Shown here piece after piece: positions 37,601 through 45,873 of a stretch of DNA of 64,000 nt. Origin of the DNA: Bradyrhizobium sp. SZCCT0231 (lineage in GTDB: Bacteria; Pseudomonadota; Alphaproteobacteria; Rhizobiales; Xanthobacteraceae); NCBI RefSeq assembly GCF_018130245.1, contig NZ_JAFCKP010000002.1, positions 248,001 to 312,000 on the forward strand, read 5' to 3'. The notes under the pieces are model-generated. The model saw nothing but the letters and a program-made list of their open reading frames with translations. It was not told the DNA's origin and made no database searches. The position numbers and the translations under genes are program-made. Each line of letters opens with the position of its first letter. The stretch's first letter is position 1.

Positions 37601-38709
37601 ACGCTGTCAGGCACGAACGTGTAGGCGCCGCTCGTACTGTTGACGTAGAGCGTCCCGTACGGACCAGGCTTTGACAGATCGTATGTCACTCCGCCGAGGA
37701 CCGTCTCGCCGGCGGTCGCCCCTACGACGCCAAAGGTCAGCTTGGCGCTGCTGCTGGTGCTGCTGGCAGCGAAAATTCCGCTCGTCGCAGTGAATGTATC
37801 AAACACCACCGTATCGAGCTCGGTTGGCCCCGCTCCGGTGCTGAGCGTCGGCGGTACAGGGTCGAAAACGGGAATAACGAATGGCGACACAGGCGCCAGC
37901 AAATTCTGCAGCGCGGGCGCGTCGGGCTGAATGAAATTGATCGGCTGCAGCGACTGGGATTTGACGTAGGGAGGCGTGCTCGAGCCATGCGGCCCTCGTC
38001 CTTCCAGATTGGCGAGCACGTCCTGCTGCGCGGCGCGCAACTCGTCCATGCGAGCGGCCGTGTTCGCGACCTGATTGACACTGACGCTGGATCCCACCCT
38101 CTTGACGACGATCGTCTCGCCGGGATCATCGACGATGATGTGCCGCGGGATCCGCTCCTTGGTCACGAGCTCAAATGCGCCGTGCGCAAGGTCCTTGTAA
38201 GTGATGGAGTCGTCATCCAGGAATGTGACGTCCGGGTCCGCGGCTTCGGCATTTTCCGCGACCGAGAAGGTCAATGCTGCAAGCGTCAGCATTCCGAAAC
38301 CGCCCGCGTGACTCCGGGCGCGAATGCCTGCGATTGGCGTATTCAGCTGGAGAGACCCGGTTTCCGCCAGCCGACCTGGTATGAAACTGAAGCTGCCTCG
38401 GGTCACGTCGAACAGGGCTGCAGGTGACGTGCCTTCGACGTCGAAGACGAATTCGCTCAGCGCGAGGCGAGTGTCGCAGGAGATGTTGAAGAAAGTACCG
38501 TCGATGAAGCGAATCGCGATCTGTCCGTCGGCATCGGTCTCTATCACGTCGGCCCGGTAGACAGGCGCGCCGGCTACGACCTGTGTGGCGACGCCACTGG
38601 CTCGCGTGAGCGTGCCGCAGCCGATCGCTGTATGAATATGGCCAATGATTTGCACGGGCAGAGCCGCGGCGGCCCTATTGCCAACCTGGACATCGGATGT
38701 AACCAACAT
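34612..38709 (-). CDS. Large secreted surface protein: FecR, VCBS repeats, RTX calcium repeats
   Basis: The 1365-residue protein lacks a Sec signal. Residues about 30-130 form a FecR-type beta domain (ADVIETDADGQIAIRFIDG). About 300-405 are cadherin-like. Four VCBS units run 408-518, 520-631, 632-745 and 747-856, each with GYGTFTMTAAGVWTYTLDN. RTX nonapeptides (GSGNDTIKGNDGDDVIYGG) cover about 895-965. The last 400 residues are low-complexity and include His/Gln-rich segments. RTX proteins are exported by type I secretion and fold with calcium; no transporter genes are in the window. It probably acts in surface or biofilm attachment. It sits in an accessory block that interrupts the flagellar genes. 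Confidence 0.83.
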   Translation of the reverse strand: MLVTSDVQVGNRAAAALPVQIIGHIHTAIGCGTLTRASGVATQVVAGAPVYRADVIETDADGQIAIRFIDGTFFNISCDTRLALSEFVFDVEGTSPAALFDVTRGSFSFIPGRLAETGSLQLNTPIAGIRARSHAGGFGMLTLAALTFSVAENAEAADPDVTFLDDDSITYKDLAHGAFELVTKERIPRHIIVDDPGETIVVKRVGSSVSVNQVANTAARMDELRAAQQDVLANLEGRGPHGSSTPPYVKSQSLQPINFIQPDAPALQNLLAPVSPFVIPVFDPVPPTLSTGAGPTELDTVVFDTFTATSGIFAASSTSSSAKLTFGVVGATAGETVLGGVTYDLSKPGPYGTLYVNSTSGAYTFVPDSVAINALKAPTTDGFVITVSDGLNSASQTFTVTINGVNDAAIISGTTTGSIIEAGGIANGTPGTPTATGTLSDTDVDDPPNTFTTVSSPTTSTGGYGTFTMTAAGVWTYTLDNSNLAVQGLNAGETLTDSFTVTTIGGTAQVVMITINGAGDAAIISGATTGALIEAGGIANATPGTPVATGTLTDTDVDTIANAFTAVGSPTASAAGYGTFTMTAAGVWTYTLDNANAAVQALNTGETLTDTFTVTTLDGTAQVVTVTIHGTNDAAIVSGTMTGSVTEAGGIANATPGSPSATGTLFAADVDNASNTFTAVSSPKASTNGYGTFTLTAAGVWTYTLDNASAAVQALNVGGTLTDSFTVTALDGTPQVVTVTIHGSNDAAIISGTTTGSVTEAGTFSPGVPIATGTLTDTDVDNAPNTFTAVSSQTASDGGYGTFTMTAAGVWTYTLDNNNSVVQALDVGDTLTDTFTVTAIDGTTQTVTVAIHGASDADPNDFDNLAAGSVVITDPPNVYGTPGSETIAGGGDIGQIIYAGAGSDTVNGTGKADVLYSGSGNDTIKGNDGDDVIYGGSGNDTVNGNNGADTITGGFGADQLTGSNGNDRFAYLFVADSNTSQFDTITDFASGADKIDLTAFGALGFAILALSSTSTAVPAHTIAWLYDSAANETIVYVNPTDQTLHIGDSSLLEIHLQGIATIDASDFILAPAAAPVMAAAGELIDLTATAQSDATAVIATTSGVSTDAGSGDGTLLAEGSSTTQSTEVTYSLDSSWDQIGWTEYSSPSSSDEVQTLATETLRSDGVAPSASGLSTIVQHMAAATEASFVFDHLTGLDAAVGKNGAIAGGGQMPDMAIAALNFAHNAAEQHAGRGLALGNDAGNHVVSPPGNADQAAHAHGRSRDETADTALNPSPLKSSTGGDSRSLASETQQLGESFRFKDDASQGSQHSAVPDHLSDLAGHQDHSGGFHGSELAIMPEPSPPDVDPPHGASTAHGHVLHDLIV
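36142..37488 (-). repeat. Four tandem VCBS repeat units within the RTX gene
   Basis: The stretch encodes four copies of about 112 residues (about 336 bp each), similar enough at DNA level to allow unequal recombination. Each begins AAII/VSGT and ends VTIHG or equivalent. Confidence 0.78.
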
Positions 38710-39077
38710 GGCTCGACCTCGCCTGGGTGATCGATTCAGGCTCGGCGTGCTGCATGGTCTTTCGGGGCGGCCCTCGCCAAGGGACGAATATCCTGGGCGC
38801 TGGCAGCCGAAGGCTTGCCCGCCGAAATCATCAAGTCTGATCCAGAGAGGCGCATTCGCGCGGGGACGGCGGCGCGTAATGCCATTCCCGGCGTATCCCT
38901 CCCGCTAAAGTGATTAAATTGACAAACGAAAGCTTATTAATTTGTGGCGCTTCCGTAGCGTTACGGTAAATTAGGCCGATTAAAATTATTAAACAAGAAT
39001 TTTATTTATTGCGGCGGCGCTTCGCGGTTCAAGAAATGAGCCGCCGCTAGACAAGATCTTCTCGGAAAGGGCGGATC
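38710..39077. promoter_or_regulatory. AT-rich divergent promoter region between two FecR-domain genes
   Basis: These 368 bases carry no ORF with support. The part 38905-39012 is markedly AT-rich against the GC-rich surroundings (runs such as TTATTAATTTG and AAAATTATTAAAC). It lies between the RTX gene (-) and the FecR protein (+), so it probably holds both promoters. No operator was recognised. Confidence 0.4.
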
Positions 39078-39722
39078 ATGTGCAGACCTGCGATAGCCGC
39101 CTTGGCGACCGGCTTGGTCTTTGCACTCGCCAATTTCTTGCCGAGTGCGGCTCAAGCCCAAATTGATTCCGCTGGGCCCGCCGTCGCCAGCTCGTCGTCG
39201 AAACCGATCGGGAAGGTGGTGGCGGCCACGGGCTCGGTCACGATCGAACATGCGGCCGCAGTGGTCGTTCAGGCGAATGTCTCGGGTGAGCCCGGCCGGG
39301 CCAAGACGGGTGATCCCGTATATCTCGGTGACGTGGTGCTGACCGGGGCCGATGGCCGAGTCGGAATCAACTTTACCGACGGCAGCTCGTTCAATCTATC
39401 GAGCAACGCCCGTATCGAGTTGGATCATTATGTGTATGAGCCGGCGGGCAAGTCCAATGCGGCCCTGTTCGATCTCGCCAGGGGAACGTTCACTCTTGTT
39501 GCGGGCAATGTCGCCAAGACCGGTGACATGAAGGTCGATACTCCCGTCGCCACGCTGGGGATCCGAGGCACGACGCCGCATATCGAGATTTCGGATGATG
39601 GGTCAGCCAAGTTTTCGACCCTGATCGAAGAAGGCAAGCTCCTGAAGAAGCCGCCGACATCCGCGGCGCCGAAGCCCGATCGGCGCGTCGATCGCAGGCT
39701 CAACATCTGTCGGGGATGCTGA
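39078..39722 (+). CDS. Periplasmic FecR-domain protein
   Basis: The 214-residue protein has a Sec signal peptide (to about AQAQ, residue 28) and a FecR domain (about 42-165: GDPVYLGDVVLTGADGRVGI, FTDGSSFNLSSNARIELDHY). It is clearly related to the N-terminal domain of the divergent RTX protein. The C-terminal tail is short and basic with two Cys (NICRGC). No sigma/anti-sigma pair is nearby, so the iron-signalling role of classical FecR is unlikely. Confidence 0.8.
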   Translation: MCRPAIAALATGLVFALANFLPSAAQAQIDSAGPAVASSSSKPIGKVVAATGSVTIEHAAAVVVQANVSGEPGRAKTGDPVYLGDVVLTGADGRVGINFTDGSSFNLSSNARIELDHYVYEPAGKSNAALFDLARGTFTLVAGNVAKTGDMKVDTPVATLGIRGTTPHIEISDDGSAKFSTLIEEGKLLKKPPTSAAPKPDRRVDRRLNICRGC

Positions 39723-39830
39723 GAAGTTTGCCTGACTTGAAGCCGCCGTGATGCAGGCGCAACGCCGGTCGGGCAGATAGACTGGGATGAGCGCTTCGTT
39801 CACTCGCGGAGCTTGACGGCTGGTGTGAAA

Positions 39831-40685
39831 ATGACCGCAAGAGCCAGTGTCATCAAGGCAGCGATGCTCATTCTCGTCGTTGTGCTGTCCGGTTCGTCGA
39901 GCTTGGCGCAGAAGCCGAAGAAGGGCAGCTCACTCAAGAATGTTGAACTGTGTAACGGCTCAGATCGCGTGTCGCCCGAAGCTCGGATCGATGGCTGCAC
40001 GGCGTTTATCGATGCGGGCGAGGGGAGCGCCAACGGCTTCGCCGTCGCCCACAACAACAGGGGCAATGCGTACAGCGCCAAGGCCGACTACGAACGTGCG
40101 ATCAGGGATTTCGTCGAAGCGACCAGGCTTAACCCGAATTATGCGAAGGCCTTCAACAACCTCGGCGTGGCCTATCTGAGAACGGGCTCACACGACCTCG
40201 CTGTTGGCGCTCTTGAAGAGGCGCTCAAGCTCAACCCCAACTATGGCGCTGCTTTTGCCAACCGTGCGGCAGCCCACCTGAAGAGGAATGCGTACGACCG
40301 TGCAGCGCAGGACTATGACGAGGCAATTCGCCTCGACCCGAAGCTGGAGGCGGCATGGAGCGGGCGCTGTTGGGCCCGAGCCGTCCTTGGCGCTTTGCAG
40401 GCTGCGCTGGAGGACTGCGAAATGGCGCTTCGATCGGGGCCAAACGATGCCGCAACATACGACTCGCGAGCCCTGATCAAACTGAAAATGGGACAACTCT
40501 CCGCGGCTATCGATGACTACAACTCAGCGCTGCGGTTCGCGCCCAAGCTGGCGAGCGCGCTCTACGGTCGCGGGATAGCCAGATTGAAGCTCGGCGACAT
40601 AGATGGCAGCAAGAGCGATATCTCGGCGGCCAGAACAATCGACGCTGGAATTGGCGAAGATTTTGTCCGCTATGGGGTGCCGTGA
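39831..40685 (+). CDS. Exported TPR-repeat protein
   Basis: The 284-residue protein has a signal peptide (MTARASVIKAAMLILVVVLS) and at least five tetratricopeptide units from about residue 70 (AHNNRGNAYSAKADYERAI, then AFNNLGVAYLRTG; AFANRAAAHLKRN). Such periplasmic solenoids mediate protein interactions. ATG 39831 is chosen; the TTG six codons before has no better ribosome site. It lies 108 bp after the FecR gene on the same strand, perhaps with it as an accessory pair. Confidence 0.78.
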   Translation: MTARASVIKAAMLILVVVLSGSSSLAQKPKKGSSLKNVELCNGSDRVSPEARIDGCTAFIDAGEGSANGFAVAHNNRGNAYSAKADYERAIRDFVEATRLNPNYAKAFNNLGVAYLRTGSHDLAVGALEEALKLNPNYGAAFANRAAAHLKRNAYDRAAQDYDEAIRLDPKLEAAWSGRCWARAVLGALQAALEDCEMALRSGPNDAATYDSRALIKLKMGQLSAAIDDYNSALRFAPKLASALYGRGIARLKLGDIDGSKSDISAARTIDAGIGEDFVRYGVP

Positions 40686-40722
40686 AGGGACTGACCAAAC
40701 CGCGACGGCACTGGTGCAGATG

Positions 40723-40739
40723 TTAACAACTCCTTAACC
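40723..40739 (+). promoter_or_regulatory. CtrA box 1 upstream of the large TPR gene
   Basis: TTAA-N7-TTAACC, exact (half-sites 40723-40726 and 40734-40737). Confidence 0.66.
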
Positions 40740-40825
40740 GCCTGCGTCTCAAATCCAAGACTGGCGGATCGGCCCCGCTCGATCCGGCACGGCGCGCTGC
40801 CCACAGTGCAAATCAAGATATAGCA

Positions 40826-40840
40826 TTAACAAGTCCTTAA
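40826..40840 (+). promoter_or_regulatory. CtrA box 2 upstream of the large TPR gene
   Basis: TTAA-N7-TTAA, exact (40826-40829 and 40837-40840). It is 103 bp from box 1 and would abut a TTG start at 40841, which is one reason to prefer a later start for the gene. Confidence 0.6.
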
Positions 40841-40885
40841 TTGGCGAGACCTACAGTCGACGGCACCGCCGGCGCCATTGCCGGC

Positions 40886-43800
40886 ATGACCGCCGAACTG
40901 GAAGAAATGCCGCCAATGGCGCGAGAGGCTGCCGCTGGATTTGTGTCGCGAGCCCGCGCGTTGGCACGGGGCTTGTCGCGTCATGTCCGCAAGGCGCCCT
41001 TGCTGGCGGCCTGTTTCCTGATTGGCCTCGCGGCGCCGGCCCGGGCGGCCGATCCGATCAGGGGCGAGGCGACGTTTTCCGCCGGCGGCGGCTTTGCCCG
41101 TCTGGTCATCAAGCTCGGCGAGGACGTTCCCTCCGAGGTGACGACCGCAGGCTCCATCCTCATCATCCGCTTCGACCGGCCCGTCGATGTTCCCGTCGAC
41201 CGGGTTCCGGAAGGCGCGCCCGACTACGTCAACTCTGCCCGCCGCGACCCTGACGGCGGCGCCATCCGCCTGTCGCTGTCGCGGCGCGTCACCGTCAACA
41301 CCATGAACGCCGGCGAGCGCACCTTCGTCGACCTGCTGCCCGAGGGCTGGAAGGGACCGCCGCCGAGCCTGCCCATGGACGTGGTCAAGGAACTCGCCGA
41401 GCGCGCACGCGCAGCCGAACGCGCGCTGCGCGCCCAGCGCGCCGCCGCCGAGGCCAAGAAGCGTCCGCAGATCCGCGTGCGTGCCTCGGTGCAGCCGACC
41501 TTCGTGCGCTTCGTGTTCGAGATGCCCGAGGGCGTCGGCGTCTCCTCCGTGCTCAACGAGCAGAAGCTCACGCTCGTCTTCAACGCCAACCTCAATTTCG
41601 ACCTGGCGGACGCGGTCGTCGCGGCGCCGCCGAATGTCGCCTCGATCAAGCAGAAGTCCGACATCGACCAGACCAATGTCGAGATCGCGCTGATCGGCGA
41701 TTCCGACGTGCATTCGTTCCGCGACGAGAAGAACTATGTCGTCGACGTCTCCTTCCAGCCCGACAAGGGCAAGTCGGCCGCGACGCCCGAGGCGGCGATC
41801 GCGCAGATGAAGCCGGCCGGCCAGGGAGCCGCGTCTGCGCCGGAAAAGCCGGCGGCCGAGAAGCCGAAGGATGCCCATCGCGAGATCGCGCCGCCCACGT
41901 CAGAGACGATCGCACGCGAAGCCAGGATTGACGTAAAGCCCGAGGCGAAGCCGCAAGCGCCCGCCGCAATGCCGGTCGCCGAAGCGCCGAAGCCGGCACC
42001 GGCGCCCGCGACTGAGGTTGCGCACGCTGCGGAAGCGCCCAAGGAGACACCCAAGGAAGCTCCGAAGCCCGCGCCGGCTGTCGCCGAAGCCCCGGCCGCG
42101 CCTGCCAAGCCTCTGGGTGCCGAAGCGCCCAGGGAGGCCGTGAAGGAAGCGGCGAAGGAGACAGTCAAGGAATCCCCGCCCGCCGCCCCGGCCGAGACGC
42201 CCGCCGCCCCGCAGCCGGCCGTGGCCAGTGTCGATGCGCGTCGCGACAGCGACGGCTTGCGGGTCACGTTCCCGCTTCGGGTTTCAACCGCTGCGGCGGC
42301 ATTCCGCCGTGGCGATACTGTCTGGCTGGTGTTCGACACGCCGAAGCCGATCGATGTGGAGGCGATCCGCAGCAAGGGCGGCGCCATGATCGGCGAGGTC
42401 GGCCGCATCCCGCTCGACAAGGGGCAGGCGGTGCGCATCCGTCTCACCCGTCCGCTGGTCTACTCGCTGACGAGCGAGGAGGTCGGCAAGGAGACCAACT
42501 GGATGTTGACGCTCGCCGACAAGATCCAGGCGACGCCGCTGCCGCTGATGATGTCGCGCAACATCACCGATCCCGCGCTTGCCAATATCGCGATCCCCTT
42601 CGCCAATCCGGGCCTGCTGCACAAGCTCACCGACCCCGATGCCGGCGATACGCTCTATGTCGTCACCGCGCAGCGGCCGGTGCGCGGCTTCATCAAGCGA
42701 CAGGACCTCGTCGATCTCTCGCTGCTGGAATCCGCGCACGGCATCGCGATCCGGCTGAACTCCGACGAGGTCGGCGTCGAGGTCGGCTCCGACAAGGTGA
42801 TTCTCGGCAAGAAGGGTGGATTGACGCTGTCGCCGGTCGACATTTCGGCGGAGCGGGCGCCGACCGCGGTGCGCCCGATCTTCAGCCCCGAAGGCTGGCG
42901 CAAGGGCCAGTCGGAGAACTTCATGGCGCGCCAGAGCGAGCTGATGACGTCGATCTCGGCCGTCGAGCCCGCGCTGCGTTCGCTGCCGCGGCTCGATCTC
43001 GCGCAGTTCTACATGTCGCGCGCCATGTATCACGAAGCCAAGGCCGTGACCGAATTGATGCTGACCGATCCCCTCAACAAGGAGGAGAGCGGTGCGCTGA
43101 TCATGCATGCGATCTCGAGCATCCTGATCGGCCGGCCGGCGCAGGGCCTGAAGGACCTCGCCAATCCCGTGATCGGCAACAGCCACGATTCCCAGCTCTG
43201 GAAGGCGCTCGCCTTCGCACGCCAGGGCAAATGGGCGGACGCGCGCGAGAAATTCAAGAACGTCGAATTCGCCATCGCCTCTCTGCCGCTCGACATCCAG
43301 CGCATCGTGACGATGGACGCGATGCGCGCGTCGCTCGAGGTGAAGGACTATGCCGGCGCCTCCAAGCGCCGCAGCGAGCTCGAGGTGGTCGGTGTCCCGC
43401 CCGAGGCTGCGCCAGGCTTCGCCGTGCTGCGCGGCCGGCTCGCCGAGGCGCTCGGCCACGACAAGGATGCGCTCGACGACTACAAGTTCGCGGTCGCCTC
43501 GAACGACCGTCCGGCCGCGGCCGAGGCCAAGCAGCTCGAGGTCGCGCTGCGTCAGAAGCGCGACGAGATCGGCAAGGAAGAGGCGCTGCGCGAGCTCGAG
43601 ACGCTGTCGATGACCTGGCGCGGCGACGCGATCGAGGTCAAGACGCTGCAAATGCTGTCGCGGCTCTATGCCGAGAACGGCCGTTACCGCGATGCGCTCA
43701 CCGCCGCGCGCACCGCGACGAGGCTGCAGCCGAACGCCGAAGCCTCGCGTCAGGCGCAGGATCTCGCCTCCGACCTGTTCACCCAGATCTTCCTCGGGCC

Positions 43801-44662
43801 GAAGGGTGACGAGCTGCCGCCGGTCGAGGCGCTCGGGATGTTCTACGAGTTCCGCGAGCTGACGCCGATCGGCCGCCGCGGCGACGAGCTGATCCGCCGG
43901 CTCGCCGACCGTCTCGCCTCGATCGATCTGCTCGACCAGGCCGCCGAGCTGCTGCAATACCAGGTCGATCATCGCCTTGAAGGCGCGGCGCGCGCCCAGG
44001 TCGCCGCGCGCCTTGCCATGATCTATCTCGCCAACCGCAAGCCCGACATGGCCATCACCGCGCTGCGCGCGAGCCGCATCAGCGATCTCTCCGGCGAGCT
44101 CCGGCAGCAGCGCCTGCTGCTGGAGGCGCGCGCGCAGAGCGATGTCGGCCGTCATGATCTCGCGCTCGACATCGTCTCCAACGTCTCCGGCCGCGAAGTG
44201 CTCCGCCTGCGCTCCGACATCTTCTGGGCCGCGCGGCGCTGGCGCGAGTCCGCCGAGCAGATCGAGCTCTATTACGGCGAGCGCTTCCGCGACTTCAAGC
44301 CGCTCAACGCGGTCGAGAAGAGCGACATCATCCGCGCCGCCGTCGGCTACGCCCTCGCCGACGATTCGATCGGCCTGTCGCGCTTCCGCGAGAAATACGC
44401 GCCGCTGATGAGCGAGAGCGCCGACCGTCTCGCCTTCGATATCGCCAGCAAGCCGGCCGCAGCCTCCAGCGCCGAATTCGCCGAGATCGCCAAGCTCGCT
44501 GCCAGCGTCGATACGCTCGACGGCTTCCTGCGCGAGATGAAGCAGCGCTTCCCCGACGCCACGGCGCGCGCGCCAGCCGCGCCGCAGGCCAAGGACGAAT
44601 CCGACCACACCGGCTCGCTGCCGACGATCCCGGTCGTGCGGCAGATCAAGATGACGCGGTAG
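40886..44662 (+). CDS. Large exported TPR/Ala-Pro-rich protein of the flagellar island
   Basis: From ATG 40886 the protein has 1258 residues. After a basic N-terminus comes a hydrophobic export segment (LLAACFLIGLAAPARA, ending near residue 55). Two beta-rich regions (about 60-310 and 435-660) flank a Pro/Ala/Glu/Lys linker (about 310-425), and helical TPR-like repeats fill the rest. Its position between motility genes and two CtrA boxes argue for a motility or envelope role. It could be a periplasmic partner of MotE, but no family name is certain. Starts at TTG 40841 or ATG 40910/40919 cannot be excluded; none has a good ribosome site. Confidence 0.75.
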   Translation: MTAELEEMPPMAREAAAGFVSRARALARGLSRHVRKAPLLAACFLIGLAAPARAADPIRGEATFSAGGGFARLVIKLGEDVPSEVTTAGSILIIRFDRPVDVPVDRVPEGAPDYVNSARRDPDGGAIRLSLSRRVTVNTMNAGERTFVDLLPEGWKGPPPSLPMDVVKELAERARAAERALRAQRAAAEAKKRPQIRVRASVQPTFVRFVFEMPEGVGVSSVLNEQKLTLVFNANLNFDLADAVVAAPPNVASIKQKSDIDQTNVEIALIGDSDVHSFRDEKNYVVDVSFQPDKGKSAATPEAAIAQMKPAGQGAASAPEKPAAEKPKDAHREIAPPTSETIAREARIDVKPEAKPQAPAAMPVAEAPKPAPAPATEVAHAAEAPKETPKEAPKPAPAVAEAPAAPAKPLGAEAPREAVKEAAKETVKESPPAAPAETPAAPQPAVASVDARRDSDGLRVTFPLRVSTAAAAFRRGDTVWLVFDTPKPIDVEAIRSKGGAMIGEVGRIPLDKGQAVRIRLTRPLVYSLTSEEVGKETNWMLTLADKIQATPLPLMMSRNITDPALANIAIPFANPGLLHKLTDPDAGDTLYVVTAQRPVRGFIKRQDLVDLSLLESAHGIAIRLNSDEVGVEVGSDKVILGKKGGLTLSPVDISAERAPTAVRPIFSPEGWRKGQSENFMARQSELMTSISAVEPALRSLPRLDLAQFYMSRAMYHEAKAVTELMLTDPLNKEESGALIMHAISSILIGRPAQGLKDLANPVIGNSHDSQLWKALAFARQGKWADAREKFKNVEFAIASLPLDIQRIVTMDAMRASLEVKDYAGASKRRSELEVVGVPPEAAPGFAVLRGRLAEALGHDKDALDDYKFAVASNDRPAAAEAKQLEVALRQKRDEIGKEEALRELETLSMTWRGDAIEVKTLQMLSRLYAENGRYRDALTAARTATRLQPNAEASRQAQDLASDLFTQIFLGPKGDELPPVEALGMFYEFRELTPIGRRGDELIRRLADRLASIDLLDQAAELLQYQVDHRLEGAARAQVAARLAMIYLANRKPDMAITALRASRISDLSGELRQQRLLLEARAQSDVGRHDLALDIVSNVSGREVLRLRSDIFWAARRWRESAEQIELYYGERFRDFKPLNAVEKSDIIRAAVGYALADDSIGLSRFREKYAPLMSESADRLAFDIASKPAAASSAEFAEIAKLAASVDTLDGFLREMKQRFPDATARAPAAPQAKDESDHTGSLPTIPVVRQIKMTR

Positions 44663-44722
44663 GGCTCGGCGGCCTTCGGGCCTCTGTGCAGGTTCAGCCC
44701 AAAGGAGCGTTGGCGTTCAGGA

Positions 44723-45373
44723 TCACCCGCTGGCTTCGGTTTGGAGCCTGGTCGAAAGCTGCCAAAGAACACCGACAAGACGTTGCAGGTCGTCCGCGCT
44801 GATCTCGACGCCCAAATCTCCATGTATCAGGCGATTGCGCTTCTCCGAGAGCGCCCTCATGTGGTCGGCTTCACCAGGTGTCAACAAGCCCTCTTGTCCC
44901 AAAACTTCAACGAGGCGATCGGGCGTTTGGGGGCGATCGAACTGGCCCTCAATCGACGCTCTGCCCTCCGCTTCAAACGTAGCCCAAGCAAGCAAGAAAG
45001 CGGCGCGCAAGGCCTCGACCTCACGAAGTTGTTCGATCTCGCTCAGGGCACCCTCAATGGCTTGTCGAGACTGCACAGGAAGCGTGGCGCCGGACGAGGT
45101 GGGACTGACGAACAGAACTTTCAGCTCCCACTCGCGTTGTTGCGCAAAGCGTGCTGCGATGTCTTTAAGCCTCGCGCTGTTCCGTGCTGACGGCTTGGCC
45201 ACTTCGAGAACGATTTTCTTTCCTTTTCCTGTGGCGACAGCATCAGGAACGAAGTCTCCGAGAAATTCGGGAACGAGCGGAGCCCGAGGATGAACGAAGA
45301 CGTCGTATCCTGCCGATTCCAGGCGCTCGATCTCTCGCTGCAAGACCTGCTCTTCGCTTGTCGTTTCGGTCAT
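44723..45373 (-). CDS. PD-(D/E)XK nuclease-like protein with HEPN-like C-terminus
   Basis: The 216-residue protein has an N-terminal REase-like fold: a helix, YDVFVHPRAP, then Pro43-Asp44 and a strand KKIVLEVAK with Glu57 and Lys60 as candidate catalytic residues. I place it near the REase_AHJR-like group. The C-terminal half is helical and ends with RNRLIH (Arg179-His184), which fits the R-x4-H motif of HEPN ribonuclease or toxin domains. It overlaps the RusA-like gene by 4 bp. GC content is visibly lower than in the flagellar neighbours, suggesting acquisition. A defence or conflict role is inferred. Confidence 0.68.
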   Translation of the reverse strand: MTETTSEEQVLQREIERLESAGYDVFVHPRAPLVPEFLGDFVPDAVATGKGKKIVLEVAKPSARNSARLKDIAARFAQQREWELKVLFVSPTSSGATLPVQSRQAIEGALSEIEQLREVEALRAAFLLAWATFEAEGRASIEGQFDRPQTPDRLVEVLGQEGLLTPGEADHMRALSEKRNRLIHGDLGVEISADDLQRLVGVLWQLSTRLQTEASG

Positions 45374-45783
45374 GTCAGTTCCTCGAGGGGATCGTTGGAT
45401 ACTCGCACGTACAGGACTGGCTTTGGTGCCGTGATTGCGTCGATGATGGTCATCGACCCGTTTGAGAAGCCAAAGACATTCCCCGGTTCGAATTTCTGGA
45501 CCACCACCCGCTCAACCTGAGCGTCATCAAGGTAAATGTGGGCGCAAAGTGCGTCCAGTACAAGCTTGACAATGTTGTCTATGTCCCCCGGCATCCGACC
45601 CTCCGGGAGATAATATAGAGTGACGGCCATGCGCTGGTCCGACACGAAGTGAGGGTGGGGCAGAGCGCCAAAACTTGCGGTTTTGACACGAGCCTTCCAA
45701 TCCTCTCGAGCAATTGCGCTCTTCGCTTGGGACGAGACGGGCGTCCCATGTACAAGAAATTCGATCGGAAAGGCCATTTCCAT
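45370..45783 (-). CDS. rusA: RusA-family Holliday junction resolvase-like nuclease
   Basis: The 137-residue protein has the RusA core GDIDNIVKLVLDAL with Asp67/Asp69 and the later LDDAQV with Asp86/Asp87, matching the metal-binding aspartates of RusA. RusA enzymes resolve four-way DNA junctions and are mostly phage-derived. ATG 45783 is preferred over an upstream TTG; a second ATG lies two codons on. It is the first gene of a two-gene unit wedged between the large TPR gene and fliP. Confidence 0.8.
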   Translation of the reverse strand: MEMAFPIEFLVHGTPVSSQAKSAIAREDWKARVKTASFGALPHPHFVSDQRMAVTLYYLPEGRMPGDIDNIVKLVLDALCAHIYLDDAQVERVVVQKFEPGNVFGFSNGSMTIIDAITAPKPVLYVRVSNDPLEELT

Positions 45784-45873
45784 TTGATTGTGCCCGCGCG
45801 CCAATGCGAGATGTTTACCGGTGCGTGCGCGGGTGTCAAACTCGCTTAGTGGTGGAGCCTTTCCGAGCCCGCC

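Noticed and set aside
39078-39722. FecR protein as an iron-signalling anti-sigma regulator
   Set aside because: It has a Sec signal, no N-terminal cytoplasmic part, and no sigma factor or TonB receptor gene nearby.
40841-40885. TTG at 40841 as the start of the large TPR gene
   Set aside because: It directly abuts an exact CtrA box and has no ribosome site; a later ATG is more likely, though not proven.
42284-44608. 774-codon open frame opposite the large TPR gene
   Set aside because: Shadow of a high-GC coding strand; composition rich in Arg, His, Gly and Asp without domain signs.
44723-45783. Nuclease cassette as part of a prophage or insertion sequence
   Set aside because: No integrase, transposase, att-like direct repeats or terminal inverted repeats were found around it; only the lower GC and content hint at transfer.
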